Part shown: in pieces, positions 1 to 7,272 of the stretch
How the letters are laid out: each line of letters starts with the position of its first letter
Position numbering within the stretch: position 1 is the first letter of the stretch
NCBI GenBank assembly: GCA_900102385.1
Contig: FNBQ01000010.1
Coordinates: 33,384-97,383, forward strand
DNA: 64,000 nucleotides
Origin: Bacteroidales bacterium KHT7
GTDB lineage: Bacteria; Bacteroidota; Bacteroidia; Bacteroidales; Bacteroidaceae
Direction of reading: 5' to 3'
Translations under genes and position numbers: made by a program
The notes under the pieces: generated by a model
The model's database searches: none
What the model was told of the DNA's origin: nothing
Seen by the model: only the letters and a program-made list of their open reading frames with translations

Positions 1-87
1 GTACGTCCAAGGTACGTCCAAGGTACGTCCAAGGTACGTCCAAGGTACGTCCAAGGTACGTCCAAGGTACGTCCAAGGTACGTCGTG
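1..87. repeat. Tandem 11-bp repeat, near-perfect block
   Basis: The unit GGTACGTCCAA is repeated with an exact 11-bp period from the window edge to about position 76, and a diverged last unit ends near 87. The array may continue to the left of the window. No coding potential is seen. It is the most homogeneous of four 11-bp-period arrays in the window; the others are at 179-244, 290-366 and 6798-6962. Confidence 0.9.
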
Positions 88-178
88 GGAAAGTAGAGGC
101 AAGGTATTCATTTATAATTCATAATGGAAGAAAAAGTGGGGTATTTTGTCTTTTTTTGTATATACAAAATAGTGCCAA

Positions 179-244
179 GGTATATGCAGGGTATATGTAA
201 GCTATATGTAGGATATATGTAAGCTATATGCAAGGAATAGCCAG
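179..244. repeat. Degenerate 11-bp-period repeat, TATATG type
   Basis: Six consecutive 11-mers can be laid out without a gap: GGTATATGCAG, GGTATATGTAA, GCTATATGTAG, GATATATGTAA, GCTATATGCAA and GGAATAGCCAG. They keep the G..A......AA skeleton of the block at 1-87 but have a different core. The DNA between the blocks (88-178) is A+T-rich and shows no gene. Confidence 0.8.
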
Positions 245-289
245 ATTAGGTGAATGGTAAGTTCTGTGAAAGTAGAAATTGGAATTGAA

Positions 290-366
290 GCAAGGGGATA
301 GCAAGGGGGTAGCAAGGGGATAGTAAGGGGATAGCAAGATGGTAGCAAGGGGGAAGGTTCGACGAA
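290..366. repeat. Degenerate 11-bp-period repeat, CAAGGGG type
   Basis: Seven consecutive 11-mers with core GCAAGGGGATA (variants GCAAGGGGGTA, GTAAGGGGATA, GCAAGATGGTA, GCAAGGGGGAA, GGTTCGACGAA). This is the third 11-bp-period block upstream of the gene at 513. From 367 to 485 there is a short AATTCATAATT-type heptamer patch and otherwise nothing recognised. Confidence 0.8.
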
Positions 367-485
367 GAATTACAATTCATAATTCAAAATTCATAATGGG
401 AAGTGTAATTTCGGAATTCGCGAGAACTCACTCTTTCTCCCCATATCATTTTGCCAAAACTGTGGCAAGTGTGAAAAAAAATGCC

Positions 486-493
486 TAATTTTG
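486..493 (+). promoter_or_regulatory. Bacteroidota -7 box TAATTTTG
   Basis: TAATTTTG matches the Bacteroidota -7 consensus TAnnTTTG and lies 19 bases before the ATG at 513. There is no good TTTG at the usual distance upstream, so only the -7 half is convincing. A transcript from here would have a leader of about 13 bases. Confidence 0.4.
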
Positions 494-512
494 CAACAAA
501 ACTCGAAAATAT

Positions 513-1601
513 ATGTTTACAGCAAAGAAAAGAGAATGGAGTGAGTTGTATACTTTCTTCACGTTGCTAAAGGACGGTAAGGTCACACTTGGCAACAGTC
601 TGGGCAAGCCGTCAAAGCGATTCTTTCCGATACATTGCATCAAGCGAGAGGAGCACGACGGAAGCCGTTCGTATTTCATTGAGGATGAAGACGTGCGCAT
701 CGTTCCCGAGGAGGGCGACGAATACCGTATTCCGCGCGAGGACTTCGGAACGGTGGCTATGATGGTGCTCGAAGCCATGAAGGGTCATTCAGAAGAAGAC
801 GACATCGAGTCGCCAGAGGGCGTTGAGGAGTTTCTCGACGCGGTTAAAATCTTCAACCTTGAGGCTCAGACCGAAGACCGTACCGACCTCTTCATCGTGT
901 TCTACACCCAAGGCGTTCCGCCTATGGGATTCCGCATCTATTCGAGAGTGGGCACCATGGACCCTCTGATGGACGGCGGTCGTGCTGCCAACATCAAGTA
1001 TCATCTCGACGGAATAAAGATACCTACTCCGGCGGTAAACAAGATTAACGCTACCGAGGCGAGCGAGAATCCGGTGGCGCGCCGAATGATGATGGTAGAG
1101 GCTATGGGCGGCGTGCTCAAGTTTGACGATGCTGCCGACAAGGTGTTCCGTAGCAACCTTAACCTCATCGACCTGCACTTTCCGCGACTGCTGGGCGAGA
1201 TGACACGAATGATGTATCTCGACGGAACAAGCCGCGTGCGCGACCTTGTAGACAAGATGAAGGAACTGAACCCTCTGAAGATAAAAGACGAGCTGATAGA
1301 GAAGCACGGATACTACGAATACAAGGTTAAGCAGTTCCTCATGGCGGTGGCTCTGGGAATGCGCCCTACAAAGGTGTTCGACGGATTTACGGGCGTGGTT
1401 AGCGGCTTCATCTTCGTCGATGCCAGCGGCAAGCCTCTGTGCTACAGCGTAAATGACAGGGCGGTGTTCGAGAACTTCCTTCTGAATAACACCCGACTTG
1501 TACACGGCAACGTTGAGCGCGACCATTACGGCTACTTGGAGCGCGAGAACGGTCAGTGGTACTTCAGACTAAACGCCAAGGTGGCGCTTACAAAGAAATA
1601 A
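513..1601 (+). CDS. HpaII-family type II restriction endonuclease homologue, possibly inactive
   Basis: Protein of 362 residues, close to the size of R.HpaII (about 358). From memory of the family I recognise the N-terminal REWSELYTFFTLLKDGK stretch (family: GEWSE-Y..LKLL.DGKL), the central TDLFIVFYTQ strand followed by GFRIYSRVG, and the closing part with GQWYFRLN. Family members usually read GFSIKS at the central site; here the lysine position is a tyrosine (FRIYS), so a PD-(D/E)XK-type active site may be lost. No methyltransferase gene is visible beside it, although the upstream neighbour lies outside the window. It is 8 bases before the next gene and probably co-transcribed with it. The family call rests on motif memory; a Bacteroidales hypothetical protein is the alternative. 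Confidence 0.6.
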   Translation: MFTAKKREWSELYTFFTLLKDGKVTLGNSLGKPSKRFFPIHCIKREEHDGSRSYFIEDEDVRIVPEEGDEYRIPREDFGTVAMMVLEAMKGHSEEDDIESPEGVEEFLDAVKIFNLEAQTEDRTDLFIVFYTQGVPPMGFRIYSRVGTMDPLMDGGRAANIKYHLDGIKIPTPAVNKINATEASENPVARRMMMVEAMGGVLKFDDAADKVFRSNLNLIDLHFPRLLGEMTRMMYLDGTSRVRDLVDKMKELNPLKIKDELIEKHGYYEYKVKQFLMAVALGMRPTKVFDGFTGVVSGFIFVDASGKPLCYSVNDRAVFENFLLNNTRLVHGNVERDHYGYLERENGQWYFRLNAKVALTKK

Positions 1602-1608
1602 AAAGACG

Positions 1609-2316
1609 ATGCGCAGCGACGTTTCAGAACGCTTGCGCCGATGGGCGGCTGAGTATCACACGGCCGCCTTCGTTGCAAACGACCCCGTGCAGTTTCCGCA
1701 TCGCTTTGCCCAGAGGCGCGACATCGAGATAAGCGGACTGCTTACCGCGCTTATGAGCTTTGGAAACCGAAAGCAGATTGTGCTGAAGGCTGATGCCCTG
1801 CACGCAATTATGGGCGCATCGCCCTACGATTATGTGATGAGCCGCCGATGGCAGACCGACTTTCAGGCAGGGAGAAAAGAAAGTTTCTACCGAATGTTGA
1901 TGTATGCCAATTTTAACGGATTCTTTCAGAAACTGCACGACTGCTACGCGCGTTTCGACTCGCTCGAGGACTGTCTTCTAACGCTCGATTCCGAGTCGCC
2001 GTTCCGCGCCATCTGCCAGTTTATGCAGGTCAGCGACAAGAGTCCGCAGAAGAAACTGAACATGTTTCTGCGCTGGATGATAAGGCGCGACAGCGAGGTC
2101 GATTTCGGACTGTGGCTTAAGTACAGTCCGTCGCAGCTCATCATTCCCCTCGATGTTCATGTGTGCCGTCAGGCTTTCGAACTCGGGCTTATCGACAGGG
2201 AGTCGTTCTCGCTTGCCAACGCGCGCCGCATAACGCAGAGCCTTGCCGACATCTTTCCTGGCGACCCGTGCCTTGGCGACTTCGCACTTTTTGGATATGG
2301 AATAAACAACAAATAA
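1609..2316 (+). CDS. TIGR02757 / DUF2400 family protein
   Basis: Protein of 235 residues. Diagnostic stretches are RDIEISGLLTALMSFGNRKQI near residues 36-56, SPQKKLNMFLRWMIR near 144-158 followed by VDFGLW, LIIPLDVHV near 177-185, and the closing DPCLGDFALFGYGI. These are typical of the TIGR02757/DUF2400 family, which is widespread in Bacteroidota and whose helical layout recalls HhH-GPD DNA glycosylases; the biochemical role is unproven. It begins 8 bases after the preceding gene and ends 2 bases before the next ATG, so it belongs to the same transcription unit. Confidence 0.9.
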   Translation: MRSDVSERLRRWAAEYHTAAFVANDPVQFPHRFAQRRDIEISGLLTALMSFGNRKQIVLKADALHAIMGASPYDYVMSRRWQTDFQAGRKESFYRMLMYANFNGFFQKLHDCYARFDSLEDCLLTLDSESPFRAICQFMQVSDKSPQKKLNMFLRWMIRRDSEVDFGLWLKYSPSQLIIPLDVHVCRQAFELGLIDRESFSLANARRITQSLADIFPGDPCLGDFALFGYGINNK

Positions 2317-2318
2317 CT

Positions 2319-2855
2319 ATGGATTTCAAAGATTTGATAAGAACGCGCCGCAGCATGCGCAAGTTTACCGACGAGAAAGTAACCGAGCCCGAAGTAAAGG
2401 CGCTTTTGCGCGCAGCCCTTATGAGCCCTTCGTCAAAGAGTATTCGCAACTGGAACTTTGTGGTGGTAGACGACAAGGAAACGATAAAGCAACTTGCCCA
2501 TTGCAAGAAGATGGGAGCCGAGTTCCTTGAAGGTGTTCCGCTTGCCATCGTCGTAACCGCCAATCCAACGGAGAACGACGTGTGGATTGAGGATGCCTCA
2601 ATAGCATCGCTCATGATTCAACTTCAGGCCGAAGAACTTGGACTTGGCTCTTGCTGGGCGCAGATTCGCAACCGCGCGGCAGAAGACGGAACGCCTGCCA
2701 ACACCATCGTTCACAACATCCTCGGACTGCCCGACAGCCTTGAGGTTCTGAGCATCATCGGCGTAGGCCACAAGGCAGCCGAGCGCAAGCCTATGGAGGA
2801 CGACAAACTGCTGTGGAATCAGGTTCACTACAACAAGTTCGGTAACACAAAATGA
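2319..2855 (+). CDS. Nitroreductase family protein
   Basis: Protein of 178 residues. The start is placed at the ATG at 2319 because the family N-terminus MDFKDLIRTRRSMRKF begins there; an upstream in-frame extension would overlap the previous gene. RTRRSMRKF is the FMN-phosphate-binding opening of small nitroreductases, and LMSPSSKSIRNWNFVVV and ELGLGSCWAQIRNR match the family core. Such enzymes are FMN-dependent NAD(P)H oxidoreductases of quinones and nitro compounds; the physiological substrate cannot be read from sequence. It overlaps the next gene by 4 bases, which suggests translational coupling. Confidence 0.92.
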   Translation: MDFKDLIRTRRSMRKFTDEKVTEPEVKALLRAALMSPSSKSIRNWNFVVVDDKETIKQLAHCKKMGAEFLEGVPLAIVVTANPTENDVWIEDASIASLMIQLQAEELGLGSCWAQIRNRAAEDGTPANTIVHNILGLPDSLEVLSIIGVGHKAAERKPMEDDKLLWNQVHYNKFGNTK

Positions 2856-3625
2856 GAATAGTAATGGTTGGTGCCGGCAATCTGGCAACGCACCTGAGCC
2901 GTGCCTTGCAGAACGCCGGGCACGATATATTGCAGGTCTTCAGCCGTACCGAAGAGAACGCCCGACTTCTTGCCGACAGGTTGAACGCCGGTTTCACCAC
3001 CTCGCTTGCAAGTCTTAGTGCCGAGGCCGATATCTACATCGTCTCGATAAAAGACTCTGCCCTTGTAGAGTGTGTTTCGGACATCTGTCGCGGAAGGGAA
3101 GACAAACTCTTTGTGCATACCGCCGGAAGCATAGCCATGCAGGTATTCGAGGGGCATTGCCATAGGTTTGGCGTGCTGTATCCCATGCAGTCGTTCAGCA
3201 AGGGCAGGGAGGTGGACTTCTCGGTCATTCCGTGTTTTGTAGAGGCTAACAATGCCGACGACGAGGCTGTGGTAGAGGCTCTTGCATCGTCTGTTTCGCA
3301 GAGCGTGTGGCATTTCTCGGGCGAGCAGCGCAAGTATCTGCATCTGGCAGCCGTCTTTGCCAACAACTTCACCAACCACATGTATGCCCTTTGTGCCGAG
3401 ATGCTTGCGCAGCACGACATTCCGTTCAGCACTATGATTCCGCTAATCGACGAGACGGCGGCAAAGATTCACACGCTCGAGCCTCGCAAGGCGCAGACCG
3501 GTCCGGCGGTTCGGTTTGACCGCAACGTGATGGACAAGCAGAAGGCTCTGCTCGCCTACAGTCCCGAGCTTCAGCAGATATACGAGTTGCTGAGCAAGAG
3601 TATTCACAAAACATCAACAAAATGA
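2852..3625 (+). CDS. Rossmann-fold DUF2520 oxidoreductase-like protein
   Basis: Protein of 257 residues. The N-terminal [19 protein letters not shown] is a GxGNxA dinucleotide-binding motif (Rossmann-like, PF10727), and the C-terminal helical half with [20 protein letters not shown] matches DUF2520 (PF10728). The family resembles pyrroline-5-carboxylate and F420-dependent reductases, but no substrate is known. It overlaps both neighbours by 4 bases, so it is translationally coupled between the nitroreductase and the KdsC-like phosphatase. Confidence 0.9.
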   Translation: MRIVMVGAGNLATHLSRALQNAGHDILQVFSRTEENARLLADRLNAGFTTSLASLSAEADIYIVSIKDSALVECVSDICRGREDKLFVHTAGSIAMQVFEGHCHRFGVLYPMQSFSKGREVDFSVIPCFVEANNADDEAVVEALASSVSQSVWHFSGEQRKYLHLAAVFANNFTNHMYALCAEMLAQHDIPFSTMIPLIDETAAKIHTLEPRKAQTGPAVRFDRNVMDKQKALLAYSPELQQIYELLSKSIHKTSTK

Positions 3626-4140
3626 TAAATTACGACCTTTCGAAAATAAAGATGATTGCCTTCGATGTAGACGGCGTTCTCAGTCGCGAGACAATCACGG
3701 CATATCCCAACGGCGAGCCTATGCGCACCGTTAATATCAAGGACGGATATGCCATTCAGCTTGCCGTTAAGCGTGGCATTCATGTTGCCATAATAACCGG
3801 CGGATGTACCGAGGCTATAAGGGTTCGCTACACGTCGCTCGGCGTTGAGGATGTGATAATGAAGGCTGCCGTAAAGATAGGCGAATATCGCCGTCTGCTT
3901 GAGAAATACGGTCTGAAGGACGAGGAGGTGCTCTACATGGGCGATGACATCCCTGACTACGAGATTCTCTCGGTATGCGGATGCCCTTGCTGTCCTGCCG
4001 ATGCCGCGCCCGAGATTAAGAACGTGTGCCGTTACATCTCGCACAAAGAGGGCGGCATGGGCTGCGGTCGCGACGTGATTGAGCAGGTGCTGAAGGCACA
4101 GGACAAATGGATGGGCGACAAGGTTGCCTTCGGATGGTAA
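3622..4140 (+). CDS. kdsC: KdsC-like HAD phosphatase (KDO 8-phosphate phosphatase)
   Basis: Protein of 172 residues, the typical size of KdsC. HAD motif I is [11 protein letters not shown] (D14 and D16), motif II is the threonine in AIITGG, and motifs III/IV are the lysine in [10 protein letters not shown] and GDDIPD. The family's GGxGxxRE tail appears as [14 protein letters not shown]. It should dephosphorylate 3-deoxy-D-manno-octulosonate 8-phosphate in the cytoplasm for lipid A core assembly. Gene overlap with the DUF2520 gene and a 22-base gap to maf place it inside the operon. Other C0-type HAD phosphatases cannot be fully excluded. Confidence 0.85.
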   Translation: MINYDLSKIKMIAFDVDGVLSRETITAYPNGEPMRTVNIKDGYAIQLAVKRGIHVAIITGGCTEAIRVRYTSLGVEDVIMKAAVKIGEYRRLLEKYGLKDEEVLYMGDDIPDYEILSVCGCPCCPADAAPEIKNVCRYISHKEGGMGCGRDVIEQVLKAQDKWMGDKVAFGW

Positions 4141-4162
4141 AAACAAAAAAACAAGAAGTAAG

Positions 4163-4726
4163 ATGAATATAATATTGGCGAGCAATTCGCCTCGCAGAAA
4201 GGAACTTCTGGCTGGTCTGGGCATTGAGTTCGAGGTAAAGACAATTCCGGGTATCGACGAGAGCTTTCCTGATACGCTCAGAGGCGAGGACATACCAAAG
4301 CATATCTCGGCAAAGAAAGCCGAGGCTTACAAGCAGATTATCGGCGAAGACGACCTTCTGATAACTGCCGATACGATAGTCTACGTAGATGGCGAGGTTC
4401 TCGGCAAGCCGTCGGATGCAGCCGATGCCAAGCGTATGCTCAGGAAGCTGAGCGGACGTACGCATCAGGTGATAACGGGCGTGAGCATCGTAACTACCAA
4501 GAAGCACAGTTGCTTTGCCGTAACCACAAACGTGTCGTTCGATGTGCTTACTGATGAGCAGATTGACTTCTACATAGAGCATTACAAGCCGTTCGACAAG
4601 GCTGGCGCATACGGCATACAGGAATGGATTGGCTACGTTGGCGTTACTGGTATAGAGGGCTCGTACTTCAACGTCGTTGGCTTGCCTGTTCAACGTCTTT
4701 ACAAAGAGTTGCAGAAGTTTTTGTAG
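4163..4726 (+). CDS. maf: Maf family nucleoside triphosphate pyrophosphatase
   Basis: Protein of 187 residues. It opens with MNIILASNSPRRKELLAGLG, the Maf signature with S-x-S-P-R-R, and carries TADTIVYVDGEVLGKP and AGAYGIQEW, which house the catalytic aspartate and the substrate loop. Maf proteins hydrolyse dTTP/UTP or modified NTPs and have been linked to septum formation. The ATG at 4163 is preferred over an in-frame upstream ATG because the family starts exactly there. It is the last gene of the 513-4726 run; heptamer repeats follow directly. Confidence 0.93.
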   Translation: MNIILASNSPRRKELLAGLGIEFEVKTIPGIDESFPDTLRGEDIPKHISAKKAEAYKQIIGEDDLLITADTIVYVDGEVLGKPSDAADAKRMLRKLSGRTHQVITGVSIVTTKKHSCFAVTTNVSFDVLTDEQIDFYIEHYKPFDKAGAYGIQEWIGYVGVTGIEGSYFNVVGLPVQRLYKELQKFL

Positions 4727-4729
4727 AGA

Positions 4730-4771
4730 CAATTGACAATTGACAATTCAAAATTCATAATTCATAATTGG
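4730..4771. repeat. Heptamer repeat patch
   Basis: Successive 7-mers of the ATTGACA, ATTCAAA and ATTCATA types follow the maf stop codon directly. The same heptamer family recurs after many genes in the window. Confidence 0.85.
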
Positions 4772-4958
4772 TTGTGGAGTGTCGTCGCAAATAAAAAGAG
4801 TCGTTTTTCTTCATTCACGAAAAACGACTCGTTCATCACCAAGTTAAGCTGAATTTGCAATTCTGCTTAGAAGAAAATGGGAATTTGCCGCTCGAATTTC
4901 GTTCGTAAGCAACCACAGGTTGAGTGCGGAAATCCGATAGAACAAAAGAAAAAATAGT
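4772..4958 (+). promoter_or_regulatory. Leader block with two hairpins before first BspA gene
   Basis: A perfect 12-bp stem GAGTCGTTTTTC / GAAAAACGACTC with a 9-base loop lies at 4798-4830. A second palindrome, AAGCTGAATT / AATTCTGCTT with loop TGC and one mismatch, lies at 4846-4868. The whole block, including the final AAATAGTATGGGAAAT around the start codon, is nearly repeated at 10015-10261 before another BspA gene. The first hairpin has no downstream T-run on the plus strand but has one on the minus strand. I infer a leader or relocated terminator; no clear TAnnTTTG box is present. Confidence 0.55.
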
Positions 4959-5852
4959 ATGGGAAATTTATTCATGAAAATCTTGCGTCTTTTGGGTTTT
5001 GCAGCAAAGCCTTCGGAAGCCGTTGTAAAAGACATTTGTGCAGTAGTGCCGCCCGCTTGTGATGTTGTAGAACACGACAATATCATTTGCCAAAAAGAAG
5101 CGTATGCGGTATTGTCGCCCGAGGGCAAAACTTTTACCTTTTATTTCGACGAAAAGAAATCTTCACGACAGGGCAAGGTGTGTGGACTGAATGTTGAAGA
5201 TCACTGCCCTGAATGGGTGATGATGGATTATTACGCAACTCCATTGTTGATGATAGGGGATATTACGACGGTTGTTTTTGATGAGTCGTTTAAAGATGCT
5301 CGCCCCGTATCGTGTGCATATTGGTTTGGTGGATTTGAAGATCTTACAAAAATAGAAGGCATCAGCAATCTGAATACCTCGGAGGTAACGGATATGCGCG
5401 GAATGTTCTGTCGTTGCCAAAGTCTGTCGAGCCTTGATTTGAGTAATTTCGATACATCGAAAGTAACAGATATGGGTGACATGTTCTTTTGTTGCAAGGT
5501 TTTGGTTAGCCTTGACTTAAGCAACTTCAATACGTCGAAAGTAATGGATATGTACGCAATGTTTTGGTGCTGCGAAAGATTACAGAGTCTTGATGTTAGT
5601 AACTTCAATACCTCAAATGTGACGAATATGTATGGTATGTTCAGTTATTGCAAAAGTTTGAAAACGATATATGTCGGAACTGGCTGGAACACAAACAAAC
5701 TTGAGGAGTCTGAAGATATGTTTAGAAATTGCACCAGTCTTGTAGGTGGTAAAGGAACAAAATACGATTCTGAATTTGTAGATGTTGCTCGTGCAAAGAT
5801 AGATGGCGGCAAAGATGAGCCGGGTTATTTTAACTTGAAACTTGAAAGTTGA
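4959..5852 (+). CDS. BspA-type surface protein, DUF285, 4 repeats
   Basis: Protein of 297 residues and first of nine paralogues. After a variable N-terminus comes a conserved domain (EAYAVLSPEGKTFTFYFDE through SFKDARPVSCAYWF). Four 26-residue repeats of the form (F/L)(N/D)TS-V-DM-MF--C--L-SLD(L/V)S follow (TIGR02167/DUF285). The last part is the common closing segment AKIDGGKDEPGYF. The family is a BspA-like adhesin group thought to bind host or matrix proteins. This copy has the fewest repeats. Its N-terminus MGNLFMKILRLLGFAAK lacks the clean signal peptide and MAQ cleavage site of most siblings, so export is uncertain. Its last residues NLKLES are encoded by heptamer repeat DNA instead of the family ending TAKK. 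Confidence 0.9.
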   Translation: MGNLFMKILRLLGFAAKPSEAVVKDICAVVPPACDVVEHDNIICQKEAYAVLSPEGKTFTFYFDEKKSSRQGKVCGLNVEDHCPEWVMMDYYATPLLMIGDITTVVFDESFKDARPVSCAYWFGGFEDLTKIEGISNLNTSEVTDMRGMFCRCQSLSSLDLSNFDTSKVTDMGDMFFCCKVLVSLDLSNFNTSKVMDMYAMFWCCERLQSLDVSNFNTSNVTNMYGMFSYCKSLKTIYVGTGWNTNKLEESEDMFRNCTSLVGGKGTKYDSEFVDVARAKIDGGKDEPGYFNLKLES

Positions 5853-5930
5853 AACTTGAAAAATTAAGAATTGACAATGGATAATTCACAATTCATAATT
5901 GGTAGTTGGGAGAGACAATTGACAATTTTT
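5833..5930. repeat. Heptamer repeats overlapping the end of a BspA gene
   Basis: CTTGAAA/GTTGAAA heptamers start inside the 3' end of the preceding gene, supply its last codons and stop, and continue as ATTGACA and ATTCACA/ATTCATA units to about 5930. An almost identical stretch occurs at 11616-11710. Confidence 0.85.
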
Positions 5931-5956
5931 TCTTTGTAAGTTGAAAACGGTTGAAA

Positions 5957-6751
5957 ATGAAATGGACTGTTCTAACAGACAATCGTAGCTGTAACCCCTT
6001 GTTGGAGACGGAGCACGGTCTGTCTGTCCTGCTTGAAACTGAAAGGCATCGTGTCTTGCTCGACACGGGAGCAAGCGATGTCTTTGTGCGTAATGCAGAG
6101 CGCCTTGACATCGACCTCGGCATGGTGGATTATGTGTTTATCTCTCACGGACACAGCGACCATGCCGGCGGATTAAGGCATCTGCTTAGTCTGAACGATA
6201 AAGCACAAATAATCGTCTCGCCCGATGCCGTTAGCGGAAGGTTCTTTTCAAAGCGCGGCCGTCTGCACAGCATAACTGCCGAATGGCCCGAGGAGATGCT
6301 TACGAGATTTCTTTTTGTAGATGATTCTTGTGTGATAGCAGACGGTCTGTATATTATTGCCCATATCTGTCAGTCGCATCCTATGCCGCTTGGCAACCGT
6401 CATCTGCTTGTGCAAGATGCTGTTGGCAACTATGTCAACGACGATTTTCGCCACGAACTTGCGCTGTATGCCGATGGCTTGCTCTTTACCGGTTGTGCTC
6501 ATAGCGGCTTGGAGAATATCCTTTCGGCTTGTCCCTATCCTGTTAGAACTGTTGTCGGGGGATTCCATCTGCTCGACGACCACGAGACGGCGGATGAACT
6601 GTCCAAACTTGCCAATAGGCTGACTGATGCTTATCCTCAAACGCAGTTCTATACCAGCCATTGTACGGGTGATAAGGTCTTTTCTTCTCTCCATGCTATA
6701 ATGGAAAGCCAGATTCACTCTTTTAGTTGTGGCATGTGTTTTGATAATTGA
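5957..6751 (+). CDS. Metallo-beta-lactamase-fold hydrolase, COG1237-like
   Basis: Protein of 264 residues from the ATG at 5957; an in-frame TTG six bases upstream is less likely. It carries VFISHGHSDHAGG (residues 60-72, the HxHxDH metal motif), LFTGCAHSGLENIL and VVGGFHL, the pattern of the COG1237 group that includes proteins annotated as dihydropterin-ribofuranosylaminobenzene phosphate synthase-like. It is a cytoplasmic metal-dependent hydrolase of unknown substrate, not a beta-lactamase as far as can be seen. It is the only non-BspA gene inside the 4959-19673 array, with heptamer repeats on both sides. Confidence 0.87.
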   Translation: MKWTVLTDNRSCNPLLETEHGLSVLLETERHRVLLDTGASDVFVRNAERLDIDLGMVDYVFISHGHSDHAGGLRHLLSLNDKAQIIVSPDAVSGRFFSKRGRLHSITAEWPEEMLTRFLFVDDSCVIADGLYIIAHICQSHPMPLGNRHLLVQDAVGNYVNDDFRHELALYADGLLFTGCAHSGLENILSACPYPVRTVVGGFHLLDDHETADELSKLANRLTDAYPQTQFYTSHCTGDKVFSSLHAIMESQIHSFSCGMCFDN

Positions 6752-6799
6752 CAATTGACAATTCACAATTGACAATTTCTTTAGTTGAAAGTTGAAAAA
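6747..6799. repeat. Heptamer repeat patch after the MBL-fold gene
   Basis: ATTGACA/ATTCACA and GTTGAAA heptamers begin at the stop codon and run directly into the 11-bp-period array at 6798, so the two intergenic repeat classes abut here. Confidence 0.8.
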
Positions 6800-6962
6800 T
6801 CGCGGCAAGGTAGATTCAACATAAATTCAAGGTTCGGGGTAGCTACGGGGTAGGAACGGGGTAGCTACGTTCAAGGTACGTTCATGTTACGTTCAAACAA
6901 GCCGGAAGCAAGGGGCAAGTAAGCCGGAAGATACGTGGAAGTTACGGACAAACGAGCTGGAA
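6798..6962. repeat. Fifteen-unit degenerate 11-bp-period array
   Basis: Fifteen 11-mers follow without a gap, for example GGTTCGGGGTA, GCTACGGGGTA, GGAACGGGGTA, GCTACGTTCAA, GGTACGTTCAT, GTTACGTTCAA, GCAAGGGGCAA, GTAAGCCGGAA and GATACGTGGAA. Phase is kept exactly although cores differ; most units begin with G and end in AA or TA. Units match those of the arrays at 1-87 and 290-366. The DNA from 6963 to about 7170 is A+T-rich with no feature recognised. Confidence 0.85.
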
Positions 6963-7171
6963 AATTCGTTTTCCAAATATAGTATATAACCGTTAAAATA
7001 TATGAATTTTAACGAATAAATGCCTAAAAAATGTAACGTTACAACCTTTTAAATAATTTTTTATGCTGTTCTGCTTGCTCGGATTTCCGAATCAGAGCAT
7101 CTGAAACTATAAGCATTTGTAATGCCTCAACCCCGATTCTGGTAAATTTGCTGCTCGAACATCTTATTGTT

Positions 7172-7272
7172 TATGTAGAAAAGTTAAATAATTATAATTT
7201 TTTTGTCCGCTTTAAGATGAAAAGTGAAAAATGATTTAATTTCGCAGGCGTAATTAAATCATTTTTTAGTAT
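7172..7272 (+). promoter_or_regulatory. Conserved upstream block of BspA gene (type B)
   Basis: The block shares AAAAGTTAAATAATTATAA, AAGTGAAAAATGA and (G/A)GGCGTAATT with the block at 11971-12082, which precedes another BspA gene. The most promoter-like piece is TAATTTCG at 7237-7244 (TAATTTTG in the other copy), followed by a leader of about 25 bases to the ATG. Retention in two copies several kb apart suggests a common promoter. Confidence 0.5.

Noticed and set aside
1-366. CRISPR array
   Set aside because: The repeats are 11 bp and contiguous, with no unique spacers and no cas genes.
5957-6751. Beta-lactamase resistance gene
   Set aside because: The metal-binding motif is shared by the fold, but TGCAHSG and VVGGFHL point to the COG1237-type hydrolases.
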